DNA of 64,000 nt. Origin: Allochromatium humboldtianum (GTDB taxonomy: Bacteria > Pseudomonadota > Gammaproteobacteria > Chromatiales > Chromatiaceae). The stretch is from assembly GCF_013385175.1 (NCBI RefSeq), contig NZ_JABZEO010000005.1, positions 247,698 through 311,697 on the forward strand, given 5' to 3'. The translations under genes were made by a program, and so were the position numbers. The notes under the pieces are model-generated. The model was not told the DNA's origin. It worked only from the letters and a program-made list of their open reading frames with translations, and searched no databases. This document shows, piece by piece, positions 1 to 10,240 of this stretch; position 1 is the stretch's first letter, and each line of letters begins with the position of its first letter.

Positions 1-8
1 GAAAAACC

Positions 9-401
9 ATGTCTCCCGCATCGCTTTGGATGACTCTGGGCGCCGTCGGCGGTCTGCTGACGGTGGCGCTCGGCGCCTTTGGCGCGCACGGACTCAAGGG
101 TCGGGTCGATCCGGCGCTCCTGGCCAACTGGAACACGGCGGCCGATTATCTGGGACTGCACGCCCTGGCGATCCTAGCCTGCGGTCTGACCCTGCTGCAT
201 CGGCCTGAGGCCGGGCTGGTGAACTGGGCCGGCTGGGCCTTCCTCGTCGGCGTCTGCCTGTTCAGCGGCAGCCTGTTCGCCATGACTCTGACTGGGTTGC
301 GCCAGTTGGGCATGATCACGCCCATCGGCGGTGTCCTGCTCATCCTCGCCTGGGCGCTGCTGGCCGTGGGGGCGGCCCGTCTGGGCAGCCCGGCTCCATG
401 A
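9..401 (+). CDS. DUF423 family small membrane protein
   Basis: This 130-residue hydrophobic protein has about four predicted membrane segments (near residues 5-27, 45-62, 70-92 and 98-122). The N-terminal GAVGGLLTVALGAFGAHGLK stretch and the GLHALAIL segment are typical of DUF423 (YgdD-like) inner-membrane proteins. The family has no established biochemical role. It lies 16 bp before rsmE on the same strand and may be co-transcribed. The start has only eight bases of upstream sequence in the window, so its ribosome binding site cannot be judged. Confidence 0.85.
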   Translation: MSPASLWMTLGAVGGLLTVALGAFGAHGLKGRVDPALLANWNTAADYLGLHALAILACGLTLLHRPEAGLVNWAGWAFLVGVCLFSGSLFAMTLTGLRQLGMITPIGGVLLILAWALLAVGAARLGSPAP

Positions 402-417
402 ATCCGGACTGAGACCC

Positions 418-1164
418 ATGCGCCTGACCCGTCTTCATGTCGACCTAAAGTTGACGCCCGGCGCCGAGTTCGATCTACCGAGCGCCCAGGCCCGGCACGC
501 CGTACAGGTGCTGCGGCTCGAACGCGACGCGCCCCTGGTGCTGTTCAATGGCGATGGACACGACTATCCGGCCCGTTTGATCGAGGTGCGGCGCGATCGG
601 GCGCGTGTCCTGATCGAATCGCGCGGCGATCCGGAACCGGAATCCAGGCTCGACATCCATCTGGCGCTCGGCATCTCCAAGGGCGAGCGCATGGACTTCG
701 CGATTCAGAAAGCCGTTGAGCTGGGCGTGACCCGGATCACGCCGCTCTTCACCCGCCGCGCTCAGGTGCGGCTCGATGGGGCGCGACTCGACAAGCGGCT
801 GGAGCACTGGCGAGGTGTGGTCATCGCAGCCTGCGAACAATCGGGGCGCAGACGCCTGCCGGTGCTGGAGACGGCAGCGGATCTGGAATCCTGGCTGGGG
901 ACGGCGCTCGGGGAGGGCCGAACGCGCGGACTGCTGCTCGACCCACTCGCCGAGCGAGCGCTGCCGGCATTGCCGACGCCCGAATCGGGTCTGACGCTGT
1001 TGATCGGGCCTGAGGGTGGACTCGATTCGCGCGAACTCGAAGCCGCGCGGCATCAGGGCTTTCAGGGCGTGCGTCTCGGTCCGCGCATCCTGCGCACCGA
1101 GACCGCGCCGCTGGCCGCCATCGCCGTGATCCAGGCGCTCTGGGGCGACTTCCGCGACGCTTGA
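418..1164 (+). CDS. rsmE: 16S rRNA (uracil1498-N3)-methyltransferase RsmE
   Basis: The 248-residue protein starts at MRLTRLHVDL; the frame is open upstream, but this start matches the family N-terminus. RsmE is a cytoplasmic SPOUT methyltransferase that methylates N3 of U1498 in 16S rRNA using S-adenosylmethionine. Visible signatures are the N-terminal PUA-like part with HAVQVLRL and FNGDG, then the trefoil-knot motifs LLIGPEGGLDSRELE and LGPRILRTETA that form the cofactor pocket. Length is normal for the family. It is convergent with chpA, separated by 89 bp. Confidence 0.95.
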   Translation: MRLTRLHVDLKLTPGAEFDLPSAQARHAVQVLRLERDAPLVLFNGDGHDYPARLIEVRRDRARVLIESRGDPEPESRLDIHLALGISKGERMDFAIQKAVELGVTRITPLFTRRAQVRLDGARLDKRLEHWRGVVIAACEQSGRRRLPVLETAADLESWLGTALGEGRTRGLLLDPLAERALPALPTPESGLTLLIGPEGGLDSRELEAARHQGFQGVRLGPRILRTETAPLAAIAVIQALWGDFRDA

Positions 1165-1253
1165 ATCCGCGATCTTCGCTCAGCTGGGGAAGATTAGCAT
1201 CGCTTGCGCTCTGCCCATCCTACGAGTGCGATGGGTCGATGGCGGCGTAAACA

Positions 1254-4200
1254 TCACCGCTTGCCGACCAGGGCGCCGATCTCTTCGAGCAACTGCGATT
1301 CCTGATAGGGCTTGCCCAGATAGCGGTTCACGCCGAGCTGGGTCGCATAGTCGCGATGCTTGGCCCCGGTGCGCGAGGTGATCATGATGATCGGCAGATC
1401 CTTCAACCGCTCCGAGCGCCGGATGTGGCGCGTGAGTTCATAGCCGTCCATGCGCGGCATCTCGACGTCGAGCAGCACCACGTCCGGAATCCGCTCGTCG
1501 AGCAGCGTCAGCGCCTCGACGCCATCCTTCGCGGTCAGCACCTCCATGTTCTGCCGACGCAGCAATCGGCTGGTGACACGCCGCACGGTCAGCGAGTCGT
1601 CGACCACCATGACGCAGACCGATTCGCTCGCCGGCTCGGGTGCGATCAGCACCGGCGCCTGCTCGCGAATGGCGCCCGAACGCACCAGCGCCAGCGCATC
1701 GAGAATGAGCGCGACCCGCCCGTCCGGCAGGATGGTTCCGCCGCTCAGCCAGCGCACCCCCGCCAACTGCGGCCCCAGCGGCTTGACCAGGATGCGCTGA
1801 CTCTCCAGCAGGGTATCGGCCTGCAGCGCCACGCGCTGATCGCCGATGCGCGCCAGCAATACCGGCAACCAGCGCCGCTCGCCGAGTTCCGGTTCCGGTC
1901 CGTTCGCCTCCAGCGCCTGACCCAGATAGGCCACGCGATAGCGATGACCGCGCACCGTATAGGTCTTGGTCGGATCGGCATAGATGGCCAGCAGCTCCTC
2001 GCGGTTGATGCGCGCCAGCCCCTCGACCGTGCTGTGCGGCACGGCATAGACGGTGTCGCCGACCGAGACCAGGAAGGCATCGATGATGGCCAGGGTCAGC
2101 GGCAGACGGATGGTGAAACGCGCCCCCTTGCCGGGCACCGACTCCAGACTCATGGTGCCGTTGGCCGCCTTGATCTCGGAGGCGACCACGTCCAGACCCA
2201 CGCCGCGCCCCGAGATCTGCGTGACCTTGCCCGAGGTGGTGAAGCCCGGCTCCATGATGAATTGCAGCACGGCCTCGTCCGGGAGCTTGGAATCGGCCGT
2301 CATCAGACCACGCGCGATGGCCTTGCTGCGGATGGCCTCCAGATCCAGACCCTTGCCGTCGTCGCCCAGACTGATGACGGCATCGTTGCCCTCGCGCCGT
2401 AGCGCCAGCGTCACCATGCCGGTCGCCGGCTTGCCGCGCGCCACGCGCGTCTTGGTGTCCTCCAGTCCGTGATCGACGGCATTGCGCAGCAGGTGTTCGA
2501 GCGGCGCGACCAGTCGGTCGAGGATGGTGCGGTCGAGCTCGACCTCGGGGCCGATGACCTCCAGCCGTGCCGACTTGCCGAGCGTCTCGGCGGTCTGGCG
2601 CACCAGACGATGCAGTCGCGGCACCACCTGCACGAAGGGCACCAGGCGCGTGCGCAGCAGCCCGTCCTGCAGGTCGTCGGCCAGACGCGCCTGCTGGGTC
2701 AGCAGGTCGGTCATCTCACGCTGATAGCCGGCCAGCATCTCCTTGACGCTGATGAGGTCGTTGATGGTCTCGGCCAGGGAGCCTGAGAGCTGCTGGAGAC
2801 GCGAGAAACGGTCGAACTCCAGCGGGTCGAACTCGGCGTCGTAGTCCGCGGCCGACTCGGTGCGCTCCGAGGACTCGCCGCTACGCTCGAAGCGATTCAG
2901 GATCTGGGCCTGGGTCTCGATCTCGAGCTGGCGCAGTTGCTCGCGCAGTCGCACCACGGTCTGATCGAGTTCGCCCAGTCCGAAGCCGAGCTGGCCGTTG
3001 CGCTGGGTCAGACGGCCGCGATAGATGCTGATCTCGCCGGCATGGTTGACCAGACGGTTGAGCAGGTCGGAGCGCACCCGGATCTGGGGGACGGCGGCGA
3101 TGGCCCCGGCTCCCTCGCGGGTGGCGGCATCGGTCGGAGCGGCCGCCGGTGTCGGGAGCGGCCGCTCCATCGCGGCCGGCGCGCTGGGTTCGGCCGTCTC
3201 CGCCGGACGCATCAGGGCGACCTCGGGCGTGGCGGCTTCCGTCGTCGGTTCGCCGTGCGGTGTGCGCGACAGATCGTCGACGAGCTCGGTCATGCGCGGG
3301 ATGGCCGCACCCTGTTCGAGCGCGTCGACCTGGAGCGAGAGCATGTCGACGGCGCGCTGAGCCAGTTCGAGCGTGAGGTCGTTGATGCCGGTCTGGTCTT
3401 CGTCGAGCGCCTTGAGTCGGGTCTCGAGCGCATGGCTGAGGTCGCCGATCGCCGGCAGTCCGGTCAGGCGGGCGCTGCCCTTGAGCGTGTGCAGCAGCCG
3501 GTTGACACCGGCGAGCGCGGCGCTGTCCTGGGGGGCGAGCAGCCAGTCGCGGAACTGACGATCCAGCTTGTCGAGCAGGTCGCGTGCGTCCTCCAGGAAG
3601 AGCGCGGCCAATTCGGGGTCGGGTGCGGCCTGGATCTCCGCAGGAGCAGGCTCCGGCGTTACCTCTAACTCGCGCTCCGGCTCCGACGTGGGCGGCTGTT
3701 CCACCACCGGGGCGGGTGGCTGGGGTGTCTCGGTATGTGCCGACGTCGTCTCCTCGATGTCGATCCCCGTGGAATCCCTGTCCGGCTCAGGTTCTTCCCG
3801 CATGGCTTCCAGCACATCGGCCTGGGCCGTCTCCGGTTCGAGTTCGGGCAAGGGTTCCAGCTCGATCTCGGGTTCCAGCTCTGGTTCCGGCGTTGGCTCC
3901 GGCTCGGATTCGAGCGCGGACTCCGGCCCCGGCACACCCTCGACGTCTGCGACCAGTGGCTCTTCGGTCGGACTCGGCTCCGCTTCCGGGCTGAGCTCCA
4001 GCTCGGGCATCTCCATGTCGATCGGTGCGTCGAGCTGTAGCGGCTCTTCCAGGTCGACGAATGACTCCGTCAGGTTCTCGTCGATGGCCACGAAGGATTC
4101 GGGCGAGTCCTCGTCCTCGAAGGCGATATCCAGTTCCAGTTCGAGTGGGGCGAGGTCCGGCGCTTCGGATTCCAGCGGCTCGACCTCGACGGCCGGCCCG

Positions 4201-6914
4201 TGCTCCGGCTCCGGCGTCTGGAGCGACGCCGAGTTCAGTTCGGACCAGAGGGTGGCGAGCGCGGCCGCGCCGGCGCCCGATGCGGGCAGTTCCGCGACCC
4301 GCTGCTCGATGGCCTCGGCGGCGCGCCGAAAGAGCGTGACGAGCGGCGCGCTCAGGGGTTCGCCGCTCGCGCGCCTTGGCTTGATGCACAGCTCCATGGC
4401 TTTGGTGACGCGCGCGATGGACTCGATGCCCGACATGCGGGCGCTGCCGGTCAGGGTATGGAGCGCGCGTTCGATCGACTCGTCGAGCGGTCGTTCGCCG
4501 CCGGACGCGTCGCCCTCCAGGAAGGCGCGCACGACGCTCAGGTGTTCCAGGGTCTCGGTGCGGAAGATGTCGAGCAGCTCCGCGTCGGCGGCGAACAGGC
4601 TGTCGTGGTCGAGGCTCTCCTCGACGGGCGCCGACGTTCCGGCCTCCGCGACCAGGGGTTCGGCAAGCGGCTCTGGCTCAGCCAGCGGCTGGAGCTCGAC
4701 GGATGGCTCGGGTTCCGACGGACCCCCGGCGCCGATGTCCTCGCGCAGTCGGGTCGCGCGCACGACATGGGGTTCGATGTCGAATGGGCGACCCTCGGCC
4801 TCGGACTCGACCAGCTCGGGCAGGACGCGCACGGCCTCGGCGATGCAGTCCAGGATCGGCGTCGATGGCCTGGACGTGGTCTCGATGAGCCGGTTGAGCA
4901 GGAACTCCATGGCCTGGGCGAAATCGCCGACCTGGAGCGCGCCGACCAGTCGCCCACTGCCCTTGAGCGTGTGGAAACTGCGGCGCAGCGTGGCCAGTGC
5001 GTCCGCATCGGACGGATCGGACTGCCAGCGCGCCAACTGGGTGCGGGCCGAGTCGATCTCCTCGCGCGCCTCTTCCAGGAAGATGTCCAGGAATTCGGTC
5101 TCGCCGTCATCGGACTCCAGATCCGACTCGTCGGCCGGACGTGTAGGTTCGGGTTCGGGCTCAGGTTCGAGCGGGAGTTCGAGTGCCGGCTCGGGGCGCT
5201 CGGTTTCGATGAGCGGCTCAGGTGTTGCGGCGGCCCCCGGCGCCTCGGGGACGGCGGGCGGCTCACCCAGCTCGCCGAGTTCGGCCTGGAGCGCCGAGAT
5301 GCCGCGCCCGGCACGGTCGATCAGGGTCTCGCCGAGCGGCATCGGCTGCTGCAGATGGCCGATATAGAGCTCCAGTCCGGCGATAGCGTCGGCCAAGTGG
5401 TCGATCTGGCTGTCGGTCGGGAGACGCTGGTGGCGCACATAGGCCGCCTGCACCAGATTCGCGACCAGCTCGGCCAGATCGGCGGCCGGATTCTCGCCCA
5501 GGATGCGCAGCGCGCCCGACACGCCCGCCAGATAGCCCTGAATGGGGTTCAGGATCTCGCGGGACTCAGGGTCGCTCTGCCAGTCGGCGATGGCCTCCTT
5601 GACCCGCGACAGCTCGTAGCCGGCCTCGCGGAGCGTGGCGGCGGTCAGGTCCGAGAGATCCATGTCGGGCGCGATGAGCCGCCCGGCGCCCGCGTCGCGC
5701 CGGTCGGCCAGGGCCAGCAGCACGGACTCGATCCCCAGCAGCTCCATCGCATAGGACTCGAGACGCGCGGCCTGCCCCTTGAGATCGGTCGCATCGAGTG
5801 TCTGGAAGCGATCGGCGAGCGCCCGCAGACGCGCCGGCAGATTGCCGACCTCGACCTCGTCGAGTCGCGTGGCCAGTCGGCGCAGACGATCGCTGAACCC
5901 CTGGATCAGATCCGGGTCGGCGCGCTCGGCGAGTGTGAGTCGATCGAAGGTCGCCTTGAGATCCGCGAGTTCGGTGACGAGCTCGCTCGCCAGTCCGGCG
6001 AGCGCCGCCTCGGCCTCCAGCGTGGCCTGGGTCTCGGCTTCGACCGGCGCGGCAGGCGCCGGACCATAGGTCATGCGCGCCTCGGTGAGCGCGTCGTCCT
6101 CGATACCGGCCGCGACCAGGATCTCGAGCAACTGTTCGATCAGCGCCTTGGCATCGACCTCGGGCCAGACGGGCGGACGCTGGGTCAGCGGCTTGAGCGC
6201 CCAGTCCATATGCCCCATGAGGGTACGCGCGCGCGGGCTGCATTCGAGCCGTCCGTCCTGGAGCGCCGTGGTGAAGATCTCGGCGAGTCCGAAGAGATCG
6301 GCGAGGGTTCCGTCCTTGAGGTAGTCGTGGAGCTGATGGAAGATCCGCCCGAGCTGAATGAGCGCCTCGGTGTCGTTGCGGTACCAGCCGACCAGATGAC
6401 GATGGAACTGGGGGCGGACCTGGCGGATGACCTCGGCCAGGATGTCCAGCTCCTCGGGAATCCATTGCGAGCGGCCGTCCTGATCGGAGATCGCAAACCT
6501 CAGCAGCTCCGAGCGGGTCAGCGGGAGCTGATCACGGGCCGAACGCAGGGCGTTGATGATCGACCACAGGCTCAGCGGCGGCTCCTCGAATCCGGCGTCC
6601 AGCCGGTCGAGATGGTTGGCGAGCTGATCGAGCGCCTGCCCCAGGACGACGCCGGCCTCGGTGTAGTGCTCGGGTTCGGTCTCTTCGAGACACTCGGCGA
6701 GCCGATGCATCTCCTCGACCAGGCGCGCGGGCGTCGTCAGGCGCAGGGCCAGCAGCACGCCCTGGACCTGATCGAGCGACTTGAGCACCAGGGCCAGCTC
6801 GGCCTCGACATCGAAGTCGGCGCCGGCCTCGACCAGATCGCGGACCGGGCGCAGGGTGGCGCCGATCTCGCCCTTGACCCATTTCAGGCCACCGATCAGC
6901 TGTTTGTCCGCCAT
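1254..6914 (-). CDS. chpA: Hybrid chemotaxis-like histidine kinase ChpA/PilL
   Basis: This 1886-residue CheA-type kinase is the core of the Pil-Chp system that controls type IV pilus motility. An all-helical N-terminal region (about 1-560) is followed by Hpt domains with phospho-acceptor histidines in FHTLKGSGR (near 647), LHTLTGSARM (near 819) and LHTLKGSARL (near 1141). Long Pro/Glu-rich linkers (PEPEPE type) separate them. The CheA dimerisation, ATPase (HLLRNAVDHGLED near 1478, then GRGVGLDVV) and CheW-like domains come next. A C-terminal receiver has its Asp in LLDVEMPRMDG (near 1815). Pseudomonas ChpA is larger, with eight phosphotransfer-type domains; only three clear Hpt histidines are visible here. 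The gene is last in the operon, 30 bp after pilJ. Confidence 0.95.
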   Translation of the reverse strand: MADKQLIGGLKWVKGEIGATLRPVRDLVEAGADFDVEAELALVLKSLDQVQGVLLALRLTTPARLVEEMHRLAECLEETEPEHYTEAGVVLGQALDQLANHLDRLDAGFEEPPLSLWSIINALRSARDQLPLTRSELLRFAISDQDGRSQWIPEELDILAEVIRQVRPQFHRHLVGWYRNDTEALIQLGRIFHQLHDYLKDGTLADLFGLAEIFTTALQDGRLECSPRARTLMGHMDWALKPLTQRPPVWPEVDAKALIEQLLEILVAAGIEDDALTEARMTYGPAPAAPVEAETQATLEAEAALAGLASELVTELADLKATFDRLTLAERADPDLIQGFSDRLRRLATRLDEVEVGNLPARLRALADRFQTLDATDLKGQAARLESYAMELLGIESVLLALADRRDAGAGRLIAPDMDLSDLTAATLREAGYELSRVKEAIADWQSDPESREILNPIQGYLAGVSGALRILGENPAADLAELVANLVQAAYVRHQRLPTDSQIDHLADAIAGLELYIGHLQQPMPLGETLIDRAGRGISALQAELGELGEPPAVPEAPGAAATPEPLIETERPEPALELPLEPEPEPEPTRPADESDLESDDGETEFLDIFLEEAREEIDSARTQLARWQSDPSDADALATLRRSFHTLKGSGRLVGALQVGDFAQAMEFLLNRLIETTSRPSTPILDCIAEAVRVLPELVESEAEGRPFDIEPHVVRATRLREDIGAGGPSEPEPSVELQPLAEPEPLAEPLVAEAGTSAPVEESLDHDSLFAADAELLDIFRTETLEHLSVVRAFLEGDASGGERPLDESIERALHTLTGSARMSGIESIARVTKAMELCIKPRRASGEPLSAPLVTLFRRAAEAIEQRVAELPASGAGAAALATLWSELNSASLQTPEPEHGPAVEVEPLESEAPDLAPLELELDIAFEDEDSPESFVAIDENLTESFVDLEEPLQLDAPIDMEMPELELSPEAEPSPTEEPLVADVEGVPGPESALESEPEPTPEPELEPEIELEPLPELEPETAQADVLEAMREEPEPDRDSTGIDIEETTSAHTETPQPPAPVVEQPPTSEPERELEVTPEPAPAEIQAAPDPELAALFLEDARDLLDKLDRQFRDWLLAPQDSAALAGVNRLLHTLKGSARLTGLPAIGDLSHALETRLKALDEDQTGINDLTLELAQRAVDMLSLQVDALEQGAAIPRMTELVDDLSRTPHGEPTTEAATPEVALMRPAETAEPSAPAAMERPLPTPAAAPTDAATREGAGAIAAVPQIRVRSDLLNRLVNHAGEISIYRGRLTQRNGQLGFGLGELDQTVVRLREQLRQLEIETQAQILNRFERSGESSERTESAADYDAEFDPLEFDRFSRLQQLSGSLAETINDLISVKEMLAGYQREMTDLLTQQARLADDLQDGLLRTRLVPFVQVVPRLHRLVRQTAETLGKSARLEVIGPEVELDRTILDRLVAPLEHLLRNAVDHGLEDTKTRVARGKPATGMVTLALRREGNDAVISLGDDGKGLDLEAIRSKAIARGLMTADSKLPDEAVLQFIMEPGFTTSGKVTQISGRGVGLDVVASEIKAANGTMSLESVPGKGARFTIRLPLTLAIIDAFLVSVGDTVYAVPHSTVEGLARINREELLAIYADPTKTYTVRGHRYRVAYLGQALEANGPEPELGERRWLPVLLARIGDQRVALQADTLLESQRILVKPLGPQLAGVRWLSGGTILPDGRVALILDALALVRSGAIREQAPVLIAPEPASESVCVMVVDDSLTVRRVTSRLLRRQNMEVLTAKDGVEALTLLDERIPDVVLLDVEMPRMDGYELTRHIRRSERLKDLPIIMITSRTGAKHRDYATQLGVNRYLGKPYQESQLLEEIGALVGKR

Positions 6915-6944
6915 TGGCTCATCCCTCGCGATGACATCCGCCGG

Positions 6945-8990
6945 TCAACCCGGCAGCCGGAAGCCGGCCACCGATTTCTGCAGGTCGCTGGCCAGACCGG
7001 CCAGCACCTCGACCGATTCGGCGGCCTTGCGCGTGCCGTCGGTGTTCTCTTCGGTGATGGCGCGGATGGCCTGCACCGTGTCGTTGATCTCGGCCGACTG
7101 GCGCGACTGACGCTGCGAGGAGTCGGCGATGCGCTTGGTCAGCTCGGCGATGTAGGCCGAGACGTTCTCGATCTCGCGCAGGGCCTCGCCGGCGTTCTCG
7201 GCCAGATGCGCGCCCTCGACCACGCCGGCGGTACTGGCCTCCATGGAGCTGACGGCCTCGTTGGTGTCGGCCTGGATGGTGCGCACCAGCACCTCGATCT
7301 GCTTGGTGGCGTTGCGCGAGCGCTCGGCCAGACGCTGCACCTCGTCGGCGACCACCGCGAAGCCGCGCCCGGCCTCGCCGGCCATGGCCGCCTGCATGGC
7401 CGCGTTTAGGGCCAGGATGTTGGTCTGGTCGGCGATGTCGTCGATGAGTTCGACGATCTCGCCGATCTCCTGCGAGGACTCGCCCAGACGCTTGATGCGC
7501 TTGGAGGTCTCCTGGATCTGCTCGCGGATGGCGTCCATGCCCTGGATGGTGTCGCGCACCGTCTGGGCGCCGCGTCCGGCGACCTCGACCGAGCGCGAGG
7601 CGACCTCGGCCGACTCGCCGGCGTTGCGCGCCACCTCGTCGATCTGCACCGTCAGCGACTGCACGGCGGCCGAGGCCTGAGTGATCTGGAGCGACTGGGC
7701 GCTACTGGCCTCGGCCAGCCGCAGCGAGATGGAGCGGCTCTCCTGCGCCGAGCCGGCGACCTGGGTTGCAGTCTGGTTGATGGTGGCCACCAGTCCGCGC
7801 AGGGCCTCGATGGCATAGTTGAAGGCGTCGGCGATGGCGCCGGTCTTGTCCTCGGTGACTGTGGCCTCGACCGTCAGATCGCCGTCGGCCAGATCGCCCA
7901 GCTCGTCCAGGAGACGCAGGATGGCGCGCTCGTCGCGCTCGGTCTGCGCCCGGTAGGCCGCCTCGCGGGTCTTGGAGTCGCGCAGGAAGATCAGGACCAG
8001 GGCGGCGAGACTCAGGAGCGACAGGGCCGCGAACACGAGCACCGCGCCCGTGCCGATCGGCAGACCGAGCAGGATGAAGCGCCGTCCGGCCTCGCGATAG
8101 TGGGTCAACAGCTCCGACAGGGCCGACTCGACGCCCCCGGCGGCCGTCTGGATGCCCGGCAGTTGACCGATGGCCGCGCGCACGCCGTCCATGCGTCGCA
8201 GGATCTCGGTTGAGCGGGTCTCGAGCGTGGCGAACTGCTCGGTCATCTCTTCGAGCGCCGCGCGCGATCCGGCCGCCTCGCTGCGTCCGCGCACACCGGC
8301 GATCAGGGTCGAGAGCCCCTCGGCAAAGGACTCGATCGATTTGACCGACTCTTCGAGCGCCTGACCGGCCGCGACGCCGCCGAGCAGATAGCGATCCAGC
8401 GCCGACTCCAGCCGCTCCAGCCGCGAGAGCTGGAGTCCGGCCTCCAGCACCAGGGCCGGCGCGGCGCCCTCGGCGGCGAGCCGCTTGGCCACCTTGGTCA
8501 TGGTCTCGCGCAGACGCGGGAGCTGCTCGCGGGACTCGCCCGTCAGCTTGCGTACCGCCAGGATCGGCTCGCGCGCGGCCAGGATGGCGTCGAGGCCCTG
8601 GGCGAGCGGGGTCCAGGACTGCTCGATCTTGCGCAGATCGCCACGCAGCAGGCCGGTCGCCTCCTGCGTGGCCGACTCCTCGATGCCCTGGGTCAGATCT
8701 ACCAGCGTGGCCTGGAAGCGCTGGCGCTCGCGGCGCAGACGGTCGAGCGTCTCGGCCTCGCCGGTCGTGGACTCGTGCGCCGAGCGCAGCAACTGCTGGG
8801 TCAGGATCTTCTGCTCGGCGGCGATGAAGCCCTGGCGCGCTTTCAGCTCGTCGAGCTGGGCCAGTTCGAGATAGCTGAACAGCGCCAGGATCGCGAAGAA
8901 CAGCGCGCCGAACCCAAAGGCGATCGCGATCAGCAGATGCGAGCCATCCAGCGCGGGCTTGCCAAGATTGAGTTTGAAGCGTGTCGCCAT
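6945..8990 (-). CDS. pilJ: Methyl-accepting chemoreceptor PilJ
   Basis: The 681-residue receptor has a membrane segment near residues 20-42 and a second near 305-335. Between them is a roughly 260-residue helical periplasmic domain, and a HAMP region and cytoplasmic signalling coiled coil follow. The conserved hairpin tip reads [18 protein letters not shown]. PilJ senses surface or pilus-related input and, through PilI, controls ChpA autophosphorylation. It lies between pilI and chpA. The methyltransferase gene pilK, which separates pilJ and chpA in Pseudomonas, is absent from this position. Confidence 0.95.
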   Translation of the reverse strand: MATRFKLNLGKPALDGSHLLIAIAFGFGALFFAILALFSYLELAQLDELKARQGFIAAEQKILTQQLLRSAHESTTGEAETLDRLRRERQRFQATLVDLTQGIEESATQEATGLLRGDLRKIEQSWTPLAQGLDAILAAREPILAVRKLTGESREQLPRLRETMTKVAKRLAAEGAAPALVLEAGLQLSRLERLESALDRYLLGGVAAGQALEESVKSIESFAEGLSTLIAGVRGRSEAAGSRAALEEMTEQFATLETRSTEILRRMDGVRAAIGQLPGIQTAAGGVESALSELLTHYREAGRRFILLGLPIGTGAVLVFAALSLLSLAALVLIFLRDSKTREAAYRAQTERDERAILRLLDELGDLADGDLTVEATVTEDKTGAIADAFNYAIEALRGLVATINQTATQVAGSAQESRSISLRLAEASSAQSLQITQASAAVQSLTVQIDEVARNAGESAEVASRSVEVAGRGAQTVRDTIQGMDAIREQIQETSKRIKRLGESSQEIGEIVELIDDIADQTNILALNAAMQAAMAGEAGRGFAVVADEVQRLAERSRNATKQIEVLVRTIQADTNEAVSSMEASTAGVVEGAHLAENAGEALREIENVSAYIAELTKRIADSSQRQSRQSAEINDTVQAIRAITEENTDGTRKAAESVEVLAGLASDLQKSVAGFRLPG

Positions 8991-9083
8991 CTCGTACCGA
9001 CTCCTCGATGAACCCCAGGTCGACCCGATGTCCGGATGTCGGGACCGACAGGGTTCGACTGCTTAAGATGTGATGTGCCGGGA

Positions 9084-9686
9084 TCAGGTGAGCGCGGCGT
9101 TGAGCAGCGGATCGGCCATCATGGCCGTCAGTTCGATCACCGGCCGCGGTTGACCGTCGAGCCGATAGGCCGTCTCGACATAGCGGCCGATCGGCCCCCA
9201 GCCGTCGACGTTCCCGGCGACCCGGTCGCTGTTCTGGATGTAGCGCATGCCCACGGCCTCGGAGACCACCAGACCGCAGGGAAGATCGTCCTGCCGCACG
9301 ACCAGCACGCGCTCGCGGCCCCGGACGTGCTCGCGTCGGCGTTCGGGCGCGCCGTCCTGAAAGCGCTTGCGCATCCGTGGCGGGCTACCCGTGATCAGGG
9401 AGGCCAGATCATAGATGGGCAGGAGCGTGCCGCGGTTGTTGGCCACGCCGAGCAGCCAGGGTTTGGTGCCGGGGACGCGCGTGATCTCCCAGGGCAGCTC
9501 CAGCACCTCGGCGAGCTGTTCGAGCGGCGCGAGCAGGAATTGTCTGTCGACCCGGAACAGCACGGCGGCCCAGCTGTCCGGCGGGCGGGCCTCGTCGGGC
9601 AGACCGGCGGCGCGGGCGCGACAGCGGGCGTCGAGCTTCTGGATCAGCTCGTGCAGATCGGTGCGGGTGCGCTGGGTCTTAGCCAT
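9084..9686 (-). CDS. pilI: CheW-like adaptor PilI
   Basis: This 200-residue protein starts at MAKTQRTRTDL; its first eight bases overlap the end of pilH (ATGGCTAA), which favours this start over one nine codons upstream. A CheW domain covers about 45-190, with VDRQFLLAPLEQLAEVL and LLGVANNRGTLLPIYDL as typical strands. PilI couples the PilJ receptor to ChpA at the membrane. Its place between pilH and pilJ, as in Pseudomonas, supports the assignment over a generic CheW. Confidence 0.93.
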   Translation of the reverse strand: MAKTQRTRTDLHELIQKLDARCRARAAGLPDEARPPDSWAAVLFRVDRQFLLAPLEQLAEVLELPWEITRVPGTKPWLLGVANNRGTLLPIYDLASLITGSPPRMRKRFQDGAPERRREHVRGRERVLVVRQDDLPCGLVVSEAVGMRYIQNSDRVAGNVDGWGPIGRYVETAYRLDGQPRPVIELTAMMADPLLNAALT

Positions 9687-10128
9687 GGCTCGCCGGACCG
9701 TCCAGGAGTTCACGGATGCGTTCGAGCAGGAGCTGGCGGTCGACCGGCTTGGTCAGATAGTCGGTCGCGCCCTGGCGCAGACCCCAGGTCCGGTCGGTCT
9801 GCAGATCCTTGGTCGTCACCATGATGATGGGGATGTCGGCGGTCTCGGCGTCGCGCCTCAGCAGGCGCGTGGCCTGGTAGCCGTTGAGCACCGGCATGAT
9901 GACGTCCATGAGGATGAGGTCCGGTCGCAGTTCCCGCGCCCGCGCGACGCCCTCCTCGCCGTTACAGGCCGTCTCGACCCGATAGCCGGCCTTCTTCAGC
10001 GTGGTCGAGAGGATGTGGGTCTCGGTCGGCGAGTCGTCGACGATCAGGACGGTCGGGGGCGTCTCCAGGGTCGTCGCGGCGGCGCCCAGATCCCGGTGCG
10101 GATTCGGTTTGTCTTGGAAACGTCTCAT
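9679..10128 (-). CDS. pilH: Response regulator PilH
   Basis: A single CheY-like receiver of about 149 residues. The acidic pair lies in VLIVDDSPTE, the phospho-acceptor Asp in LILMDVIMPVLNG, the conserved Thr in MVTTKD and the Lys in YLTKPVD. There is no output domain. PilH is one of two ChpA targets and in Pseudomonas acts against PilG, tied to pilus retraction. The start at MRRFQDKPNP is chosen; an alternative lies 13 codons upstream. It is called PilH rather than PilG because it is second in the operon, next to pilI. Confidence 0.88.
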   Translation of the reverse strand: MRRFQDKPNPHRDLGAAATTLETPPTVLIVDDSPTETHILSTTLKKAGYRVETACNGEEGVARARELRPDLILMDVIMPVLNGYQATRLLRRDAETADIPIIMVTTKDLQTDRTWGLRQGATDYLTKPVDRQLLLERIRELLDGPASHG

Positions 10129-10240
10129 GGCGTGCTCGGGACTCGAGTGCTTGATATCCTCGCGCAACGATCGCGCTTGGGATCGAACGCTGGCATGGCT
10201 GAGTGGCTCGGGGGTCGACTCATGGGCGCTGGCGTTCGCT

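Noticed and set aside
4200..7409. A 1069-codon plus-strand frame
   Set aside because: It is antisense to chpA/pilJ, lacks domain features and arises from codon bias in GC-rich DNA.
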